DNA from: Armatimonadota bacterium
GTDB taxonomy: Bacteria > Armatimonadota > Armatimonadia > Armatimonadales > Capsulimonadaceae
Length of the DNA: 50,633 bases
Direction of reading: 5' to 3'
Assembly (NCBI GenBank): GCA_025354405.1
Contig: JANXMY010000081.1
Location: 1 to 50,633 of the forward strand
Program-made: the position numbers and the translations under genes
Notes under the pieces: model-generated
The model's database searches: none
Seen by the model: only the letters and a program-made list of their open reading frames with translations
What the model was told of the DNA's origin: nothing
Shown: one piece after another, positions 39,784 through 49,547 of the stretch
How positions within the stretch are numbered: position 1 is the first letter of the stretch
Layout of the letters: each line of letters opens with the position of its first letter

Positions 39784-42243
39784 ATGAAGATTTTTAGTCG
39801 GAATTTCGCACTGGCCGCCGCTGGCCTGCTGCTCGGTGCAATTGCACTCCCAACCCAGGCGGCCCCCGGCCATCTGACGGTCCAGGTGGACCGGCCCGGA
39901 GTGAAAATCAGCCCGATGTTCAATGGCCTAATGATCGAAGATATTAGTCATTCGATTGATGGAGGATTGTATGCCGAGCTGATCCAGAATAGGGACTTCA
40001 AGAATGACGCCAACGCTCCGGCTCACTGGGCGGTCGTCCAGGGTGGTGAGGGAGTCGGAACGATTACTCTGGATAAAGATAATCCAGTTCCAGGAACTGT
40101 GCTCACCAATTCACTGCGCCTGGATATTACGAAAGCCGGGGCTGGTTCGAAGGTCGGCGCGGCTAACGAAGGCTACTGGGGCATTCCCAACTTTGCGAAC
40201 CACACTTACCACGCTTCATTCTATGCGAAGTGTGCGGTCGGCACCACCGGGACACTAACCGTGGGGATTGAAAGCTCAGACGGTAAAACTGAGCAGGGTC
40301 GCCCGCAAATAGTCAAAGTGACCAATCAGTGGGCTAAATATTCAGTCACGCTCCGTCTCGGCGCGGTTGCTCCGCTGACGGCAGCGAACCGTTTCGTCAT
40401 TTCCTCAGCGCAGCCGGGTACCTTTTGGCTCTCTCAGGTCTCGCTTATGCCGACTGCCTACCAGAACCGGCCCAACGGTACACGTGTCGATCTCATGAAT
40501 TCGCTGGCGGGGATGAAACCGCGCTTTCTTCGTCTGCCCGGCGGAAACTATCTGGAAGGAAACACGATCGCTGAACGGTTCGACTGGAAAAAGACCATCG
40601 GCGATATTTCGCAGCGGCCGGGCCATCAGGACCCCTGGGGCTACCGATCTACAGATGGTTTCGGACTGCTGGAATATCTGGAATGGTGTGAAGATCTGAA
40701 AATGCAGCCGCTGCTGGCAGTCTTTGCCGGATATGCGCTGGGCGGCGAGCACGTTTCTGCTGGCCCTGAACTTACCCCTTATGTCCAGGATGCACTGGAC
40801 GAGATCGAGTACGTGACTGGCGGTCCCAATACGACCTGGGGCGCGCGGCGCATCGCTGATGGTCACCCCGCTCCATTTCCTCTTGGCTACGTCGAAGTTG
40901 GCAACGAAGACACTTTCGATAGGTCCGGCAGTTATGATGGACGTTTTGCGCAGTTTTATGATGCGATCAAGGCAAAATATCCGAAGCTTCAAATCATTGC
41001 GACGACGGGTGTGAAGGGACGTGTTGCCGATGTCATCGATGATCACTACTATCGGTCAGCGGCGGACATGGCACGCGACTCACGGCATTACGATGGCTAC
41101 TCGCGCACTGGGCCAAAAATCTTTATCGGCGAATGGGCATCGGTCGAAGGTAATCCGACGCCTACTCTGCAGGCGGCCCTAGGCGACGCAGCCTGGCTGA
41201 CCGGGCTAGAGCGAAATTCTGATCTTGTGATCATGGAATCGTATGCTCCGCTGCTGGTAAATGTTAACCCGGGTGCCTCTCAATGGGGAACAAACCTGAT
41301 CGGTCTCAACGCTACGGGAAGTTACAATTCCCCCTCCTACTATGTGCAGGCAATGTTTGGTGCAAACACAGGGGATGTCGTATTGCCGGTGACTCTGGTT
41401 CAGCCTACCGACAAGGTCGCGGCCGTCACACCTATGCCGCGAGGAAAGATAGGGCTCGGAACCTGGGAGACACAGGCAGAGTATAAAGATATCAAAGTCA
41501 CGTCTGGCGGAAAAACTCTTTATCAGAAAGACTTTGCGAACGGGGCTGTAGACTGGGCATTAGGCCAGGGTGAGTGGAAAACACAAGATGGTACTTTCCG
41601 TCAGATGAGTCTGGCGTCTGACTGCCGGGCAAGCGCTGGGGATGCTCAGTGGGGTGATTATACTTACACGCTCAAGGCGCGAAAAATCAGCGGCCTGGAA
41701 GGGTTCTTAATCCAGTTTCATGTTCAGGACGATGGGACCCGTATCTGGTGGAATATCGGCGGCTGGCGCAATGTTCGAACTGCCCTGCAGCGATTTAATA
41801 GTGGGGACGTTCGTGAGATTGGCTCAGTACCGATGGTCGTCGAAACGGGTCGCTGGTACGATATTAAAATCGAAGTGTCGGGCCGGTCTATTCGGTGCTC
41901 GCTGGACGGTAAGCTGATCACAGAAACGACCGACACACCGCCAGATGTCCCGGAGCAGTTCTACACCGCTGCCAGTCGAGACTTAAAGACCGGCGACATT
42001 ATCTTGAAGGTCGTCAATATGGGTTCGGAGCCGCAGCCGCTCCAAATCGATCTGTCGGGGGCAAAAGGCATTGCGAAAACCGCAATCGCCACCATGCTCG
42101 CCGGTGAGCCGGGTGATGTCAATTCGATGTCCTCCCCGTTGAAGATCGCACCTCGCTCACTGGTCTTTAGCAATATCGGGAAATCGTTTTCGCCAACATT
42201 TCCTGCGCATTCTGTCACCGTGCTTCGGGTAAAGACCCGATAA
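39784..42243 (+). CDS. Secreted GH51 alpha-L-arabinofuranosidase with LamG-like insert
   Basis: 819 aa with signal peptide (~1-27, ending TQA). FNGLMIEDISHSIDGGLYAELIQNRDF spans the family N-terminal motif (about 46-72); a carbohydrate-binding sandwich (about 80-225) follows, then the barrel with LRLPGGNYLEG (249-259), acid/base Glu375 in EVGNED and nucleophile Glu450 in FIGEWAS. A second sandwich similar to DUF1080/LamG domains sits between barrel and C-terminus (about 550-715). Removes arabinose side chains, so it complements the GH2, GH3 and GH35 enzymes. A GAGGGAG ribosome site precedes the ATG. The 104-nt gap after GH3 shows no clear terminator. Confidence 0.92.
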   Translation: MKIFSRNFALAAAGLLLGAIALPTQAAPGHLTVQVDRPGVKISPMFNGLMIEDISHSIDGGLYAELIQNRDFKNDANAPAHWAVVQGGEGVGTITLDKDNPVPGTVLTNSLRLDITKAGAGSKVGAANEGYWGIPNFANHTYHASFYAKCAVGTTGTLTVGIESSDGKTEQGRPQIVKVTNQWAKYSVTLRLGAVAPLTAANRFVISSAQPGTFWLSQVSLMPTAYQNRPNGTRVDLMNSLAGMKPRFLRLPGGNYLEGNTIAERFDWKKTIGDISQRPGHQDPWGYRSTDGFGLLEYLEWCEDLKMQPLLAVFAGYALGGEHVSAGPELTPYVQDALDEIEYVTGGPNTTWGARRIADGHPAPFPLGYVEVGNEDTFDRSGSYDGRFAQFYDAIKAKYPKLQIIATTGVKGRVADVIDDHYYRSAADMARDSRHYDGYSRTGPKIFIGEWASVEGNPTPTLQAALGDAAWLTGLERNSDLVIMESYAPLLVNVNPGASQWGTNLIGLNATGSYNSPSYYVQAMFGANTGDVVLPVTLVQPTDKVAAVTPMPRGKIGLGTWETQAEYKDIKVTSGGKTLYQKDFANGAVDWALGQGEWKTQDGTFRQMSLASDCRASAGDAQWGDYTYTLKARKISGLEGFLIQFHVQDDGTRIWWNIGGWRNVRTALQRFNSGDVREIGSVPMVVETGRWYDIKIEVSGRSIRCSLDGKLITETTDTPPDVPEQFYTAASRDLKTGDIILKVVNMGSEPQPLQIDLSGAKGIAKTAIATMLAGEPGDVNSMSSPLKIAPRSLVFSNIGKSFSPTFPAHSVTVLRVKTR

Positions 42244-42254
42244 GGACTCATGCG

Positions 42255-42292
42255 AAAATACCCGGCGGACAAAATTGTCCGCCGGGTATTTT
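42255..42292. terminator. Perfect hairpin terminator after the GH51 gene
   Basis: AAAATACCCGGCGGACAA and its complement form an 18-bp perfect stem around a 2-nt loop, with A/T-rich ends usable from either strand. It separates the + strand glycosidase cluster from the convergent gene at 42315-42689. Confidence 0.85.
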
Positions 42293-42314
42293 GGTTTCAA
42301 AAGTCTTTAAGTCG

Positions 42315-42689
42315 TTAGGCCTTCGGTCGATTCTGCTCATGATGGCTCTCCCGAATGGCTTTCAGCTTTTCACGCTGCTCCGGTGTCAGGATGGCCTGCA
42401 TCTGCTGCCGTGTGCTGCGGCCCAATTCGTGCATCTTAGCTTTTCGAGCCTCAGGGGTCAAAGTCGTATCTGCTTTGATCGCCTCTGCCTGCTGATGTGC
42501 TCCCATCAGTATGGGACGAAGCTGCGCCTTCTGTGCATCCGTTAGTTCAAGCTCATTCGAGAGCTTCTTCAATTTTCCACCACCATGATTGCCAGGGGCA
42601 CCAGGGGCAGCTTGGGCAGTATGTGAGGCAGCGACAACGGTAAAAGAGAGCGTCAGTGCGGCCAGTGCGGCCAGTATTGGTTTTTTCAT
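42315..42689 (-). CDS. Spy/CpxP-like periplasmic protein (LTxxQ motifs)
   Basis: 124 aa with a signal peptide (~1-28, ending AQA). The mature part is helical and has two LTxxQ motifs, LTDAQ (near 49-53) and LTPEQ (near 101-105), as in Spy/CpxP-family periplasmic chaperones or metal-stress proteins. A Gly/His-rich stretch follows the signal peptide. Function is inferred from motif only. Confidence 0.75.
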   Translation of the reverse strand: MKKPILAALAALTLSFTVVAASHTAQAAPGAPGNHGGGKLKKLSNELELTDAQKAQLRPILMGAHQQAEAIKADTTLTPEARKAKMHELGRSTRQQMQAILTPEQREKLKAIRESHHEQNRPKA

Positions 42690-42719
42690 GGTGTAGTGAC
42701 GTAGATTTTGCGACGAAGT

Positions 42720-43505
42720 TCAGAATTCCTGTAAGGTCAGGCCGCCGCGGGATCTTAACGTTTGAGGCTGACGGAAAAGTGACTGAGGTGGCTGAACCGG
42801 AGCCATCACTGCCAGGGCTTCCTGGAGAGCGGTGACAAGAAGGACATCGTGTGTTACGCCGGATCGAGTCGTTGATGTTTCGACAACATCCCCTTCCGGG
42901 GCAGGAGCGACTTCGCGGATGCCGACTCCGGAGCCATCCAGCTGGCGGGTCCAGCCGGCGGTCAAGGCCGAAAGGGCATGGGCGGCGGCGGCATAGACTG
43001 CTTCAGATGCGACAAAATCGGCTGTTTTTTTCGGGGTCGGATTATAAATGATGATGCCGCCGGCTCCCTGCTTCTTTAGCAGAGGCACAACGGCCTGGAC
43101 ACCATAAAGTGCACTTTTCACATTAATCTGCATTGTCAGATCAAATTCATGGTCGTTGACTTCCAGTGCTCCCAGCCGAAGTGCACGGTTAACCGCATGA
43201 ATAAATGCATCCACGCGACCAAACTTTCTTTCAATCTCCTCAACAACTGTTTGCGCCTGTTCCCGGTCTGCCATATCAGAAGTGAGTGGGAAAATGCGAT
43301 CTTCTCCGGTCTGTTCACGAATTTGGATCGCGAGAGCTTCGATGCGGAAAACTCGTCGGCGAGCGATCGCGACTACTCGAGCCCCCTCCATCTGTGCCAG
43401 CCGGCGGGTTGTGCAGTAGCCGATCCCGCTGGAAGCCCCGGTGACGATCACCAGCTTGCCAGCCAAAGATTCGTCTGTGCTTTTTTGTGTACCAAATGTC
43501 CTCAT
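42720..43505 (-). CDS. SDR-family protein with degenerate catalytic site
   Basis: 261 aa with an intact Rossmann TGASSGIG (22-29) and Asn128 in INVKSALYG. The catalytic positions are altered: NNAG is replaced by HAVNR (103-107), the Ser position ~13 residues before the Tyr is in YNPTPKK, and the YxxxK Lys is Ala (Y171 AAAA). It may bind a nucleotide without classical dehydrogenase activity. It is divergent from the transaminase gene across 73 nt, and a GACAAT box lies 6 nt before its ATG with no Shine-Dalgarno. Confidence 0.8.
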   Translation of the reverse strand: MRTFGTQKSTDESLAGKLVIVTGASSGIGYCTTRRLAQMEGARVVAIARRRVFRIEALAIQIREQTGEDRIFPLTSDMADREQAQTVVEEIERKFGRVDAFIHAVNRALRLGALEVNDHEFDLTMQINVKSALYGVQAVVPLLKKQGAGGIIIYNPTPKKTADFVASEAVYAAAAHALSALTAGWTRQLDGSGVGIREVAPAPEGDVVETSTTRSGVTHDVLLVTALQEALAVMAPVQPPQSLFRQPQTLRSRGGLTLQEF

Positions 43506-43566
43506 GCCACTATTGTCGGCAATGTTCTCACTTGTCTACAGGTTTAATTCGTGAGAGTAAATTGGC

Positions 43567-43572
43567 TATAAT
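43567..43572 (+). promoter_or_regulatory. -10 box of the transaminase gene, leaderless layout
   Basis: A perfect TATAAT lies exactly 6 nt before ATG 43579, so transcription would begin at the start codon itself. The -35 region is weak (TTAATT or TTTAAT at 17-18 nt). No Shine-Dalgarno is present. Confidence 0.6.
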
Positions 43573-43578
43573 CAAATC

Positions 43579-44913
43579 ATGAATACGCCAAAATATCCGG
43601 GACCGCTGAGCCGGGAGATGATCGCTGAAATGCAGGGCTATGTCGTGTATCACCCCTGGCCGTTTGTGCTGGATATCGCACGTTGCGAAGGAATGTATCT
43701 CGCAACAATTGACGGTCAGCGCATCTTTGACTGGGCGGGATACTATGGCTCCAAGCTCATCGGTCACAATCATCCTCACCTGCAAGAGGCGCAGTATGTC
43801 GCGCACCTGGCTCTGGCCGCGAATAATAAAGTTGCGAATCCCGACTTTCTCACCCCAGAATCCCTCGCGTATTATCGGCTCCTCTACCGCCTCTTCCCAA
43901 AAGCGATGGCGGAGCTAGGCAGCCGCGAAGTCTATGCTGTCAACTCCGGAGCCGAAGCAGTCGAGAATATGCTGAAGTATTTGATCTCGCGCCACAATTC
44001 CCGACATAACAAGCGCGGCGAACAACCCGGTTCCGGCATCCGCCGCTTTTTGTACTTCGATCAGGCGTTTCACGGACGGACGGTGTACGCTCTCCAGGTT
44101 ACAGAAACTTTGGACCCGATTGCAACCCAGGACTTCCACGGGCTGGCAGCGTCAGGCAATATCAAAGTTCCCTTTCCGGCGATAGATAACGATGCCTCGC
44201 AAGCCGAAAATGACACTCGCACCCGCCAAAGCCTGGAGCTGATTGAGAGTATTCTTAATCAGATGGGGGAGGAGATCGTTGGGATTATCGTCGAGCCGAT
44301 CCAGGGAGCAGGTGGGCAGCGTGTAGCCCAGCCGGAATGGTTTCGGGGCCTCTCCTCACTGTGCGAAAAGTACGATGTTGGTCTGGGGATTGACGAAGTG
44401 CAGACGTCGGCTGGCCCGACGGGAACTGTCTTCGCCATCGACCAATTCGATCTGCCGTTCCCGCCGCATGCCGTTGCTGTCGGCAAGAAGTTTGCCCTGG
44501 GGGCATTGTTCATGCGGGAAACACTGCCCGATATTGGCGTTCTAGACAGTACCTGGGGCGGCGGTCTCTCCGACATGGTACGCTTTTGCCGTGAATGGGA
44601 AGTCGTCGAAGAGGAGGGATTGGTAGAGGCCGCGGCATTAAACGGCAAGGAGCTGGCGCAGGGCCTCCGGGATCTGCAAAACCGCTTCCCGGCACTCCTG
44701 CGTAATGTGCGCGGTATGGGGCTGTATTATGGATTTACGCTGCCGGATGGCGAGACTCGCGCACGACTGACCGAGATCGCCCTGCAGGAGCATGACCTGC
44801 TGCTGCTGGGAGCAGGCGCGGACAGCATCCGCACCCGTCCCAATCTCGGTGTGACTTCAGGTGATATCAAGCACTTTCTGGAATTGCTCGATGTCTGCCT
44901 CTCCAAAGTCTAG
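43579..44913 (+). CDS. Class III aminotransferase, probably L-lysine 6-transaminase type
   Basis: 444 aa PLP enzyme. The PLP Lys is expected at Lys303 in VGKKFALGAL, Asp272 in GIDEVQTSAG contacts the cofactor ring, and the DSTWGGGLSDMVRF motif plus VNSGAEAVENMLK (121-133) and FHGRTVYALQVTET closely resemble L-lysine-epsilon aminotransferase (Lat) from memory. That activity makes 2-aminoadipate semialdehyde, used in lysine degradation or secondary metabolism; no partner dehydrogenase is clearly adjacent, the divergent SDR being degenerate. Another omega-amino acid substrate is possible. Confidence 0.82.
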   Translation: MNTPKYPGPLSREMIAEMQGYVVYHPWPFVLDIARCEGMYLATIDGQRIFDWAGYYGSKLIGHNHPHLQEAQYVAHLALAANNKVANPDFLTPESLAYYRLLYRLFPKAMAELGSREVYAVNSGAEAVENMLKYLISRHNSRHNKRGEQPGSGIRRFLYFDQAFHGRTVYALQVTETLDPIATQDFHGLAASGNIKVPFPAIDNDASQAENDTRTRQSLELIESILNQMGEEIVGIIVEPIQGAGGQRVAQPEWFRGLSSLCEKYDVGLGIDEVQTSAGPTGTVFAIDQFDLPFPPHAVAVGKKFALGALFMRETLPDIGVLDSTWGGGLSDMVRFCREWEVVEEEGLVEAAALNGKELAQGLRDLQNRFPALLRNVRGMGLYYGFTLPDGETRARLTEIALQEHDLLLLGAGADSIRTRPNLGVTSGDIKHFLELLDVCLSKV

Positions 44914-44925
44914 GCTCTCTTAAGT

Positions 44926-46536
44926 CTAAACCGTATATTGATCCACAGTCATCACTTCGAATCCCTCACCCACCTGACGGGTCGCGAGGGCCGTGTGCAG
45001 GGCACGGGCAGTATCGAGTGAGGTCAGGCAGGGGATGGAATGTTCCACTGACGCGCGGCGGATCAGGGCGGCTTCTTTTTCGATCTGCTTATCTTTCGAA
45101 ATTGTGTTGATCAGCAGCGACACCCGTCCACCACGAATTAAATCCAGCAGATTTGGCGTTCCTTCGCTAATCTTATGCGCCGTCGTGACAGTGAGGCCAT
45201 GCGCTTCCAAAAATCGAGCCGTCCCGCTCGTGGCATAGAGCTGAAAGCCCAGTGCGGCGAAGTCCTGAATGATCGGCAGGGCTTCATCTTTGTCCGGGTC
45301 AGCCAGAGTGACCAGTAGTGCCGCCCCTTTGCCGCCTGCCGGAACATCGATCCCCGAGGCGACCATGGCTTTATATAGCGCCCGCGAAAAGTCCGTATCG
45401 ATCCCGAGAACCTCACCCGTACTCTTCATCTCAGGGCCTAAATTGATGTCTACATCGGTGAGCTTGGCGAACGAAAACACCGGAGCTTTCACGGCAATGT
45501 TGGGCTGATTCGGGTGGAGGCCATTGGTGTAGCCCTGCTCGGCAAGTGTCCGGCCGATTGAGGCCCAGGTTGCGGCCTTGACCATCGGGATGCCCGTAAT
45601 TTTGCTCAGATAAGGCACGGTTCGGGATGCCCGCGGGTTGACTTCGATCACATAAGCCTGATCGCCTTCGATCACAAACTGGATATTCATCAGGCCCACG
45701 ATATGCAGGGCCTCGGACAGACGCGATGCATAGGAAACGATCTGGTCCAGGGTCACCTGCTTGATGGTCTGCGGGGGATAGACTGCCATCGAGTCGCCGG
45801 AATGCACTCCTGCCCGCTCAATATGCTCCATAATCCCTGGCAGCAGGCACCCGCCCTGCCCGTCGGCAATGACATCCACTTCCGCTTCTTTCCCGACGAT
45901 ATACCGGTCCACCAGAATAGGCGCCCCGTCCGAGATATCTTCCGCATAGCGCATATACTCGCGCAGGTCAGCGGGATTGTAGACGATCTCCATCGCCCGC
46001 CCGCCCAGAACGTAAGAAGGCCGAACCAGCACCGGATAGCCGATCTCCTCCGCCACAAGAACGGCTGCATCTGCGGTCGTGACTGCTCGGCCTGCGGGCT
46101 TCGGAATATCCAGCTCTCGGAGCAGTAAATCAAAGCGATCCCGATCTTCCGCGAGATCAATACTGTCGAAAGACGACCCGAGAATCGCGATACCTGCCTC
46201 CATCAGTGGTTTGGCCAGATTAATCGCCGTCTGTCCGCCGAATTGTACGACCACACCTTCGATCGGTGCCTCACGTTCAATGACATGCAGGACATCTTCA
46301 GGCGTCAGCGGCTCGAAATACAGCCGGTCAGACGTGTCGAAATCGGTCGACACCGTCTCCGGGTTGTTATTGATGATGATCGCCTCATATCCTGCTTCGC
46401 GCAAAGCACGGACGCAGTGGACGCTGGCATAATCAAATTCGATTCCCTGCCCGATACGGATTGGGCCGCTGCCTAGGACGACGACTTTTTTCTTCGCGGC
46501 GGTTGATGTAACGGTGGTTGGTTCAGTATTTGTCAT
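44926..46536 (-). CDS. carB: Carbamoyl-phosphate synthase large chain, C-terminal half only (split carB)
   Basis: 536 aa beginning with a short Thr-rich tail and then [20 protein letters not shown], the start of the second ATP-grasp half of CarB. It contains [10 protein letters not shown], the ATP-grasp core [12 protein letters not shown] and [12 protein letters not shown], and ends in the allosteric MGS-like domain (about 390-536). This is the half that phosphorylates carbamate. The N-terminal half (carboxy-phosphate site) must be encoded elsewhere, because neighbouring genes are unrelated. Its own start codon and tail argue for a natural split gene, as in Aquifex and methanogens, and not a truncation. 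Confidence 0.88.
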   Translation of the reverse strand: MTNTEPTTVTSTAAKKKVVVLGSGPIRIGQGIEFDYASVHCVRALREAGYEAIIINNNPETVSTDFDTSDRLYFEPLTPEDVLHVIEREAPIEGVVVQFGGQTAINLAKPLMEAGIAILGSSFDSIDLAEDRDRFDLLLRELDIPKPAGRAVTTADAAVLVAEEIGYPVLVRPSYVLGGRAMEIVYNPADLREYMRYAEDISDGAPILVDRYIVGKEAEVDVIADGQGGCLLPGIMEHIERAGVHSGDSMAVYPPQTIKQVTLDQIVSYASRLSEALHIVGLMNIQFVIEGDQAYVIEVNPRASRTVPYLSKITGIPMVKAATWASIGRTLAEQGYTNGLHPNQPNIAVKAPVFSFAKLTDVDINLGPEMKSTGEVLGIDTDFSRALYKAMVASGIDVPAGGKGAALLVTLADPDKDEALPIIQDFAALGFQLYATSGTARFLEAHGLTVTTAHKISEGTPNLLDLIRGGRVSLLINTISKDKQIEKEAALIRRASVEHSIPCLTSLDTARALHTALATRQVGEGFEVMTVDQYTV

Positions 46537-46590
46537 AATTATTTGATCGGTAGAAGGAGAACGGCAGCGGATGAAATGATTTTAGCCCTG

Positions 46591-46596
46591 ATTATA
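46591..46596 (-). promoter_or_regulatory. Possible -10 box of carB
   Basis: TATAAT on the - strand overlaps the stop codon of the upstream gene and would give a leader of about 45 nt for carB, which itself has no Shine-Dalgarno. The -35 region is poor, so this is a weak call. Confidence 0.3.
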
Positions 46597-47365
46597 CCCG
46601 CAAGCCTACTGCTGGAACTTCCAGTTCTTTGAGACTGGCGACGCTTTTTCGGTGCTCCTGTGAATTTCGGATGTTCTTCATTGGCTGGAGCTGGCTCCAT
46701 GTCATCAAATAAGCACCTTTCCAGGTAGGGCGATACAAATTTGAGGTTCGGTCTAAGTACATCCGTCCAAATTGTACTTGTTCCTCAAAATCCTCGATCA
46801 TCCGCTGCTCTTGCACCGTGATTTCGGTTCCGGTCGCCGGCAATGGCTCGATAGCCCCGCCGATCTGGGCCATCCGTCGACGATGAATTCCGTAAAGCTC
46901 AGCGGGACTCTGGACGTCAGGCAGTCGCAGCGATTTTTGTTTCGGGCCGTGCTTGTAGGTGCCAAGCACTGCCGCATTGCTGGTGCCCAGGACAGTCTCA
47001 TCCTGGTAGCGGGAGATGAACTCGACGTAACTGGTCGTCAGTTTTGCGCCCTGCGGCGTGACTACGTAAATCGCGGCGGCGACTGCCTTTACCTGTGTTG
47101 CCCGGTTCATGAACAGTGTCAGCAGAGGAAATAAATTCGGAGCGGAGTTTTGCCACGAGAGATGCCCAACTGTTTCAAATCCTTCCGATTCCAATGCCTG
47201 CTGGCATGACCACAGAAATTGCGCCGCAGAATCGGGAAGAGTGGCAAGGTCTACGGATTCAAACTTTGGCGCGGCACTCATTTTTTGTGTAAATCGGATG
47301 ATGATCGGTGTGATCAGATACATGAAAACGACGTAGAGTAAAATCCAGAGAAAAAGTCCATGCAT
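46592..47365 (-). CDS. Membrane-anchored protein of unknown function
   Basis: 257 aa with a single N-terminal hydrophobic segment (about 4-24) acting as an uncleaved anchor and a soluble domain after it. The domain has regularly spaced strands (VKAVAAAIYVVTPQGAKLTTSYVEF) and helices (YGIHRRRMAQIGG; IEDFEEQVQFGRMYLD). No catalytic motif or family recognised. An AGGAGG ribosome site lies 7 nt before the ATG. It follows mnmG by 29 nt on the same strand. Confidence 0.65.
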   Translation of the reverse strand: MHGLFLWILLYVVFMYLITPIIIRFTQKMSAAPKFESVDLATLPDSAAQFLWSCQQALESEGFETVGHLSWQNSAPNLFPLLTLFMNRATQVKAVAAAIYVVTPQGAKLTTSYVEFISRYQDETVLGTSNAAVLGTYKHGPKQKSLRLPDVQSPAELYGIHRRRMAQIGGAIEPLPATGTEITVQEQRMIEDFEEQVQFGRMYLDRTSNLYRPTWKGAYLMTWSQLQPMKNIRNSQEHRKSVASLKELEVPAVGLRV

Positions 47366-47394
47366 AATAATCCTCCTGGGGTGGGCCTGGAGCG

Positions 47395-49305
47395 TTAAAC
47401 TGCCTGTCTTCGCCGCCCCTGCTCCAGATGTACGCTGAGAATAGCGATGTCGGCAGGGGTGACGCCGGGGACCCGGGCAGCCTGAGCCAGAGAAGTGGGA
47501 TTCACACGGATGAGCTGGTCGCGGCTCTCATTGGAAAGGGCGCGTATTGCCTTGAAGTCAAAAGCCGTGGGGATGGCGACGTCTTCCCGGCGGCCTGCGG
47601 ACGCGACCTGTTCGTTCTGACGCTGAATATAACCCTCGTATTTGCACTGAATTTCGACCTGTTCGACAACGGCGCGGGGCAGCGGGGTTATTGGTGCCAA
47701 AGCAGCGACGGTCGCATAGCCGATATGAGAGCGCTTTAATAGGTCTGAAAGAGGAAGGCGCTGGCTAACTGGCAGCAGGCCGGCTTCCGCGAGGCGCGGG
47801 TTGTCAGTTCCGCTGACAAAGGTGGTTTCCAGTCGATGGGTTTCCTGGGTAATGGCTTCGCGCTTATGCGTGAATTTCTGCCAGCGCTCTTCGGATATGA
47901 GTCCTAAGGCGTGGCCGCGCTGGGTCAGACGCAGGTCAGCATTGTCCTGTCGCAGCAGCAGGCGATATTCGGCCCGAGAAGTAAGGAGGCGATACGGCTC
48001 GTTGGCTCCCTTTGTGACGAGATCATCGATCATCACTCCGAGGTAGGCTTCGGAACGATTGAGAAGGAACGGCTCTCGGCCCGCAGCAAAGAGTGCAGCA
48101 TTGGCCCCGGCCATCAAGCCCTGCCCGGCGGCTTCTTCGTAGCCGGAAGTACCATTAATCTGACCCGCTAAAAAGAGCCCAGAGATGCGCTTGGTCATGA
48201 GGGCATGGGTCAGCTCCGTCGGCGGGACGGCATCATATTCCACCGCATAGCCCGCTTTCAGCATGACGCATTCTTCAAGCCCAGGAATTGTGTGCAAAAA
48301 CTCCAGCTGCACTTCGGCAGGCAGGGAAGTACTGGTTCCCTGGACATAGAGTGAATCGGTGTCCCAGCCTTCCTGTTCCAGAAAGACCTGATGGCTTTCG
48401 CGCTGGCTGAATCGCACGATTTTGTCTTCGATTGAGGGGCAGTAACGCGGTCCCTGGCCTTCTATGGAGCCGCCGTACATGGCGGAACGGTGGAGGTTCG
48501 CCTCGATAATCGCTTTGGTATGCGCGTTCGTGTGCGTCAGCCAGGAAGGCAGCAGAGCTAGCTTGCGAAGGTTCGCTCCGACCACTGTCTCGTGGAGAAA
48601 GCTAAAGGGGGGAGTTTCCGGCTCGGACTCAATCGGGCTCGTTTTGGCAAAATTTACACTCTTTTTGTCAATACGCGGCGTCGTTCCGGTTTTGAGGCGC
48701 AGGGTCGGAAATCCCAGCCCGCGCAGGGTGTCCGAGAGCCCAATGGCCGGCTTCTCCCCGAGGCGGCCACCGGCGGTCCGCTCGTCGCCTCGATGCATCA
48801 TTCCGCGCAGGAAAGTCCCGGTGGTGACGACAACAGACTTTGCACGCAGTGTTTCGCCCTCTGCGGTTCGGATCCCGGCGATGACTCCGTTTTCGATCAC
48901 AAAGCTCTCTGCCATGCCTTCCTGCATCGTGAGATTGGGAGTTGATTCCAAAGTCTCGCGCATGGTGCGGCTGTAAAGGTCCTTGTCGCATTGGGCGCGA
49001 GTCGCCTGCACTGCGGGGCCCTTGCCGGTGTTGAGCAGCCGGATATGAGTGAGTGTCTTATCGGCATTGACACCCATCTGTCCGCCGAGGGCATCGATCT
49101 CTCGGACCAGATGGCCTTTCGCCGGGCCACCGACTGAACAGTTGCAGGGCATAAGAGCAATCGTGCTAAATGACAGGGTGAGGCAGAGGGTTTTGGCACC
49201 CAATCGTGACGAAGCGAGGGCGGCTTCAGCTCCTGCATGGCCTGCTCCGATGATGATGACGTCGTAGTCTATAACTTTGGAATTCACACTAGTATTATAG
49301 CACAT
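47395..49305 (-). CDS. mnmG: tRNA uridine 5-carboxymethylaminomethyl modification enzyme MnmG
   Basis: FAD-dependent enzyme that, with MnmE, modifies the wobble uridine of tRNAs. 636 aa, near the normal length. FAD site GAGHAG (about 21-26), [13 protein letters not shown] (about 53-65), and [21 protein letters not shown] (the C-terminal FAD/Gly-rich motif, near 377-397) are all intact. Two starts compete: ATG 49305 with GGAGG 6 nt upstream, or GTG 49287, which follows an extended -10 box by 6 nt. No mnmE or rsmG is adjacent. Confidence 0.95.
   Translation of the reverse strand: MCYNTSVNSKVIDYDVIIIGAGHAGAEAALASSRLGAKTLCLTLSFSTIALMPCNCSVGGPAKGHLVREIDALGGQMGVNADKTLTHIRLLNTGKGPAVQATRAQCDKDLYSRTMRETLESTPNLTMQEGMAESFVIENGVIAGIRTAEGETLRAKSVVVTTGTFLRGMMHRGDERTAGGRLGEKPAIGLSDTLRGLGFPTLRLKTGTTPRIDKKSVNFAKTSPIESEPETPPFSFLHETVVGANLRKLALLPSWLTHTNAHTKAIIEANLHRSAMYGGSIEGQGPRYCPSIEDKIVRFSQRESHQVFLEQEGWDTDSLYVQGTSTSLPAEVQLEFLHTIPGLEECVMLKAGYAVEYDAVPPTELTHALMTKRISGLFLAGQINGTSGYEEAAGQGLMAGANAALFAAGREPFLLNRSEAYLGVMIDDLVTKGANEPYRLLTSRAEYRLLLRQDNADLRLTQRGHALGLISEERWQKFTHKREAITQETHRLETTFVSGTDNPRLAEAGLLPVSQRLPLSDLLKRSHIGYATVAALAPITPLPRAVVEQVEIQCKYEGYIQRQNEQVASAGRREDVAIPTAFDFKAIRALSNESRDQLIRVNPTSLAQAARVPGVTPADIAILSVHLEQGRRRQAV
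49294..49302 (-). promoter_or_regulatory. Extended -10 motif inside the first codons of mnmG
   Basis: TGCTATAAT on the - strand is a perfect extended -10. If used, RNA would start at GTG 49287 and mnmG would be leaderless from MNSKVIDYD; no -35 box is visible. It competes with the SD-supported ATG 49305. Confidence 0.3.
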
Positions 49306-49547
49306 TCGCTGCCTCCAGCACCTGATGCCGCACGTAATCTAGACGCAGGAGATGCGCTGGATTTAAGACATCACTGGAGAGCTGACTGCTCGAACGTGGC
49401 TTCCGATGAAGAAACGCCCAATCGGCCGTCGCTAAAGAAGGCTTCCAAACTTGTGTTTCCCTTGCCCGGAATTCCTGCTGCCGAATAGGTCTGAAAATTT
49501 CTTAACATAAACTTAATATTACATGCCCTGAAAAACGAGAAATTCGA
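49306..49547. other. Gap upstream of mnmG with one tiny possible ORF
   Basis: The 431-nt space between mnmG and the prepilin gene is composed of this stretch and a prepilin leader. On the - strand 49508-49371 could encode a 45-residue peptide starting [18 protein letters not shown] and ending in TAG-free frame at a TGA. It has a TAATAT box 7 nt before its ATG but no recognisable homology. I see no tRNA, repeat or hairpin terminator here. Confidence 0.4.

Noticed and set aside
49287-49305. mnmG as a certain leaderless gene from GTG 49287
   Set aside because: The extended -10 fits, but a GGAGG site 6 nt before ATG 49305 supports conventional initiation as well; the start remains undecided and is not counted as evidence of leaderless initiation.
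49237-49488. Forward open frame of 83 codons crossing the mnmG 5' end
   Set aside because: It begins inside mnmG, has no ribosome site and shows no domain; likely a shadow.
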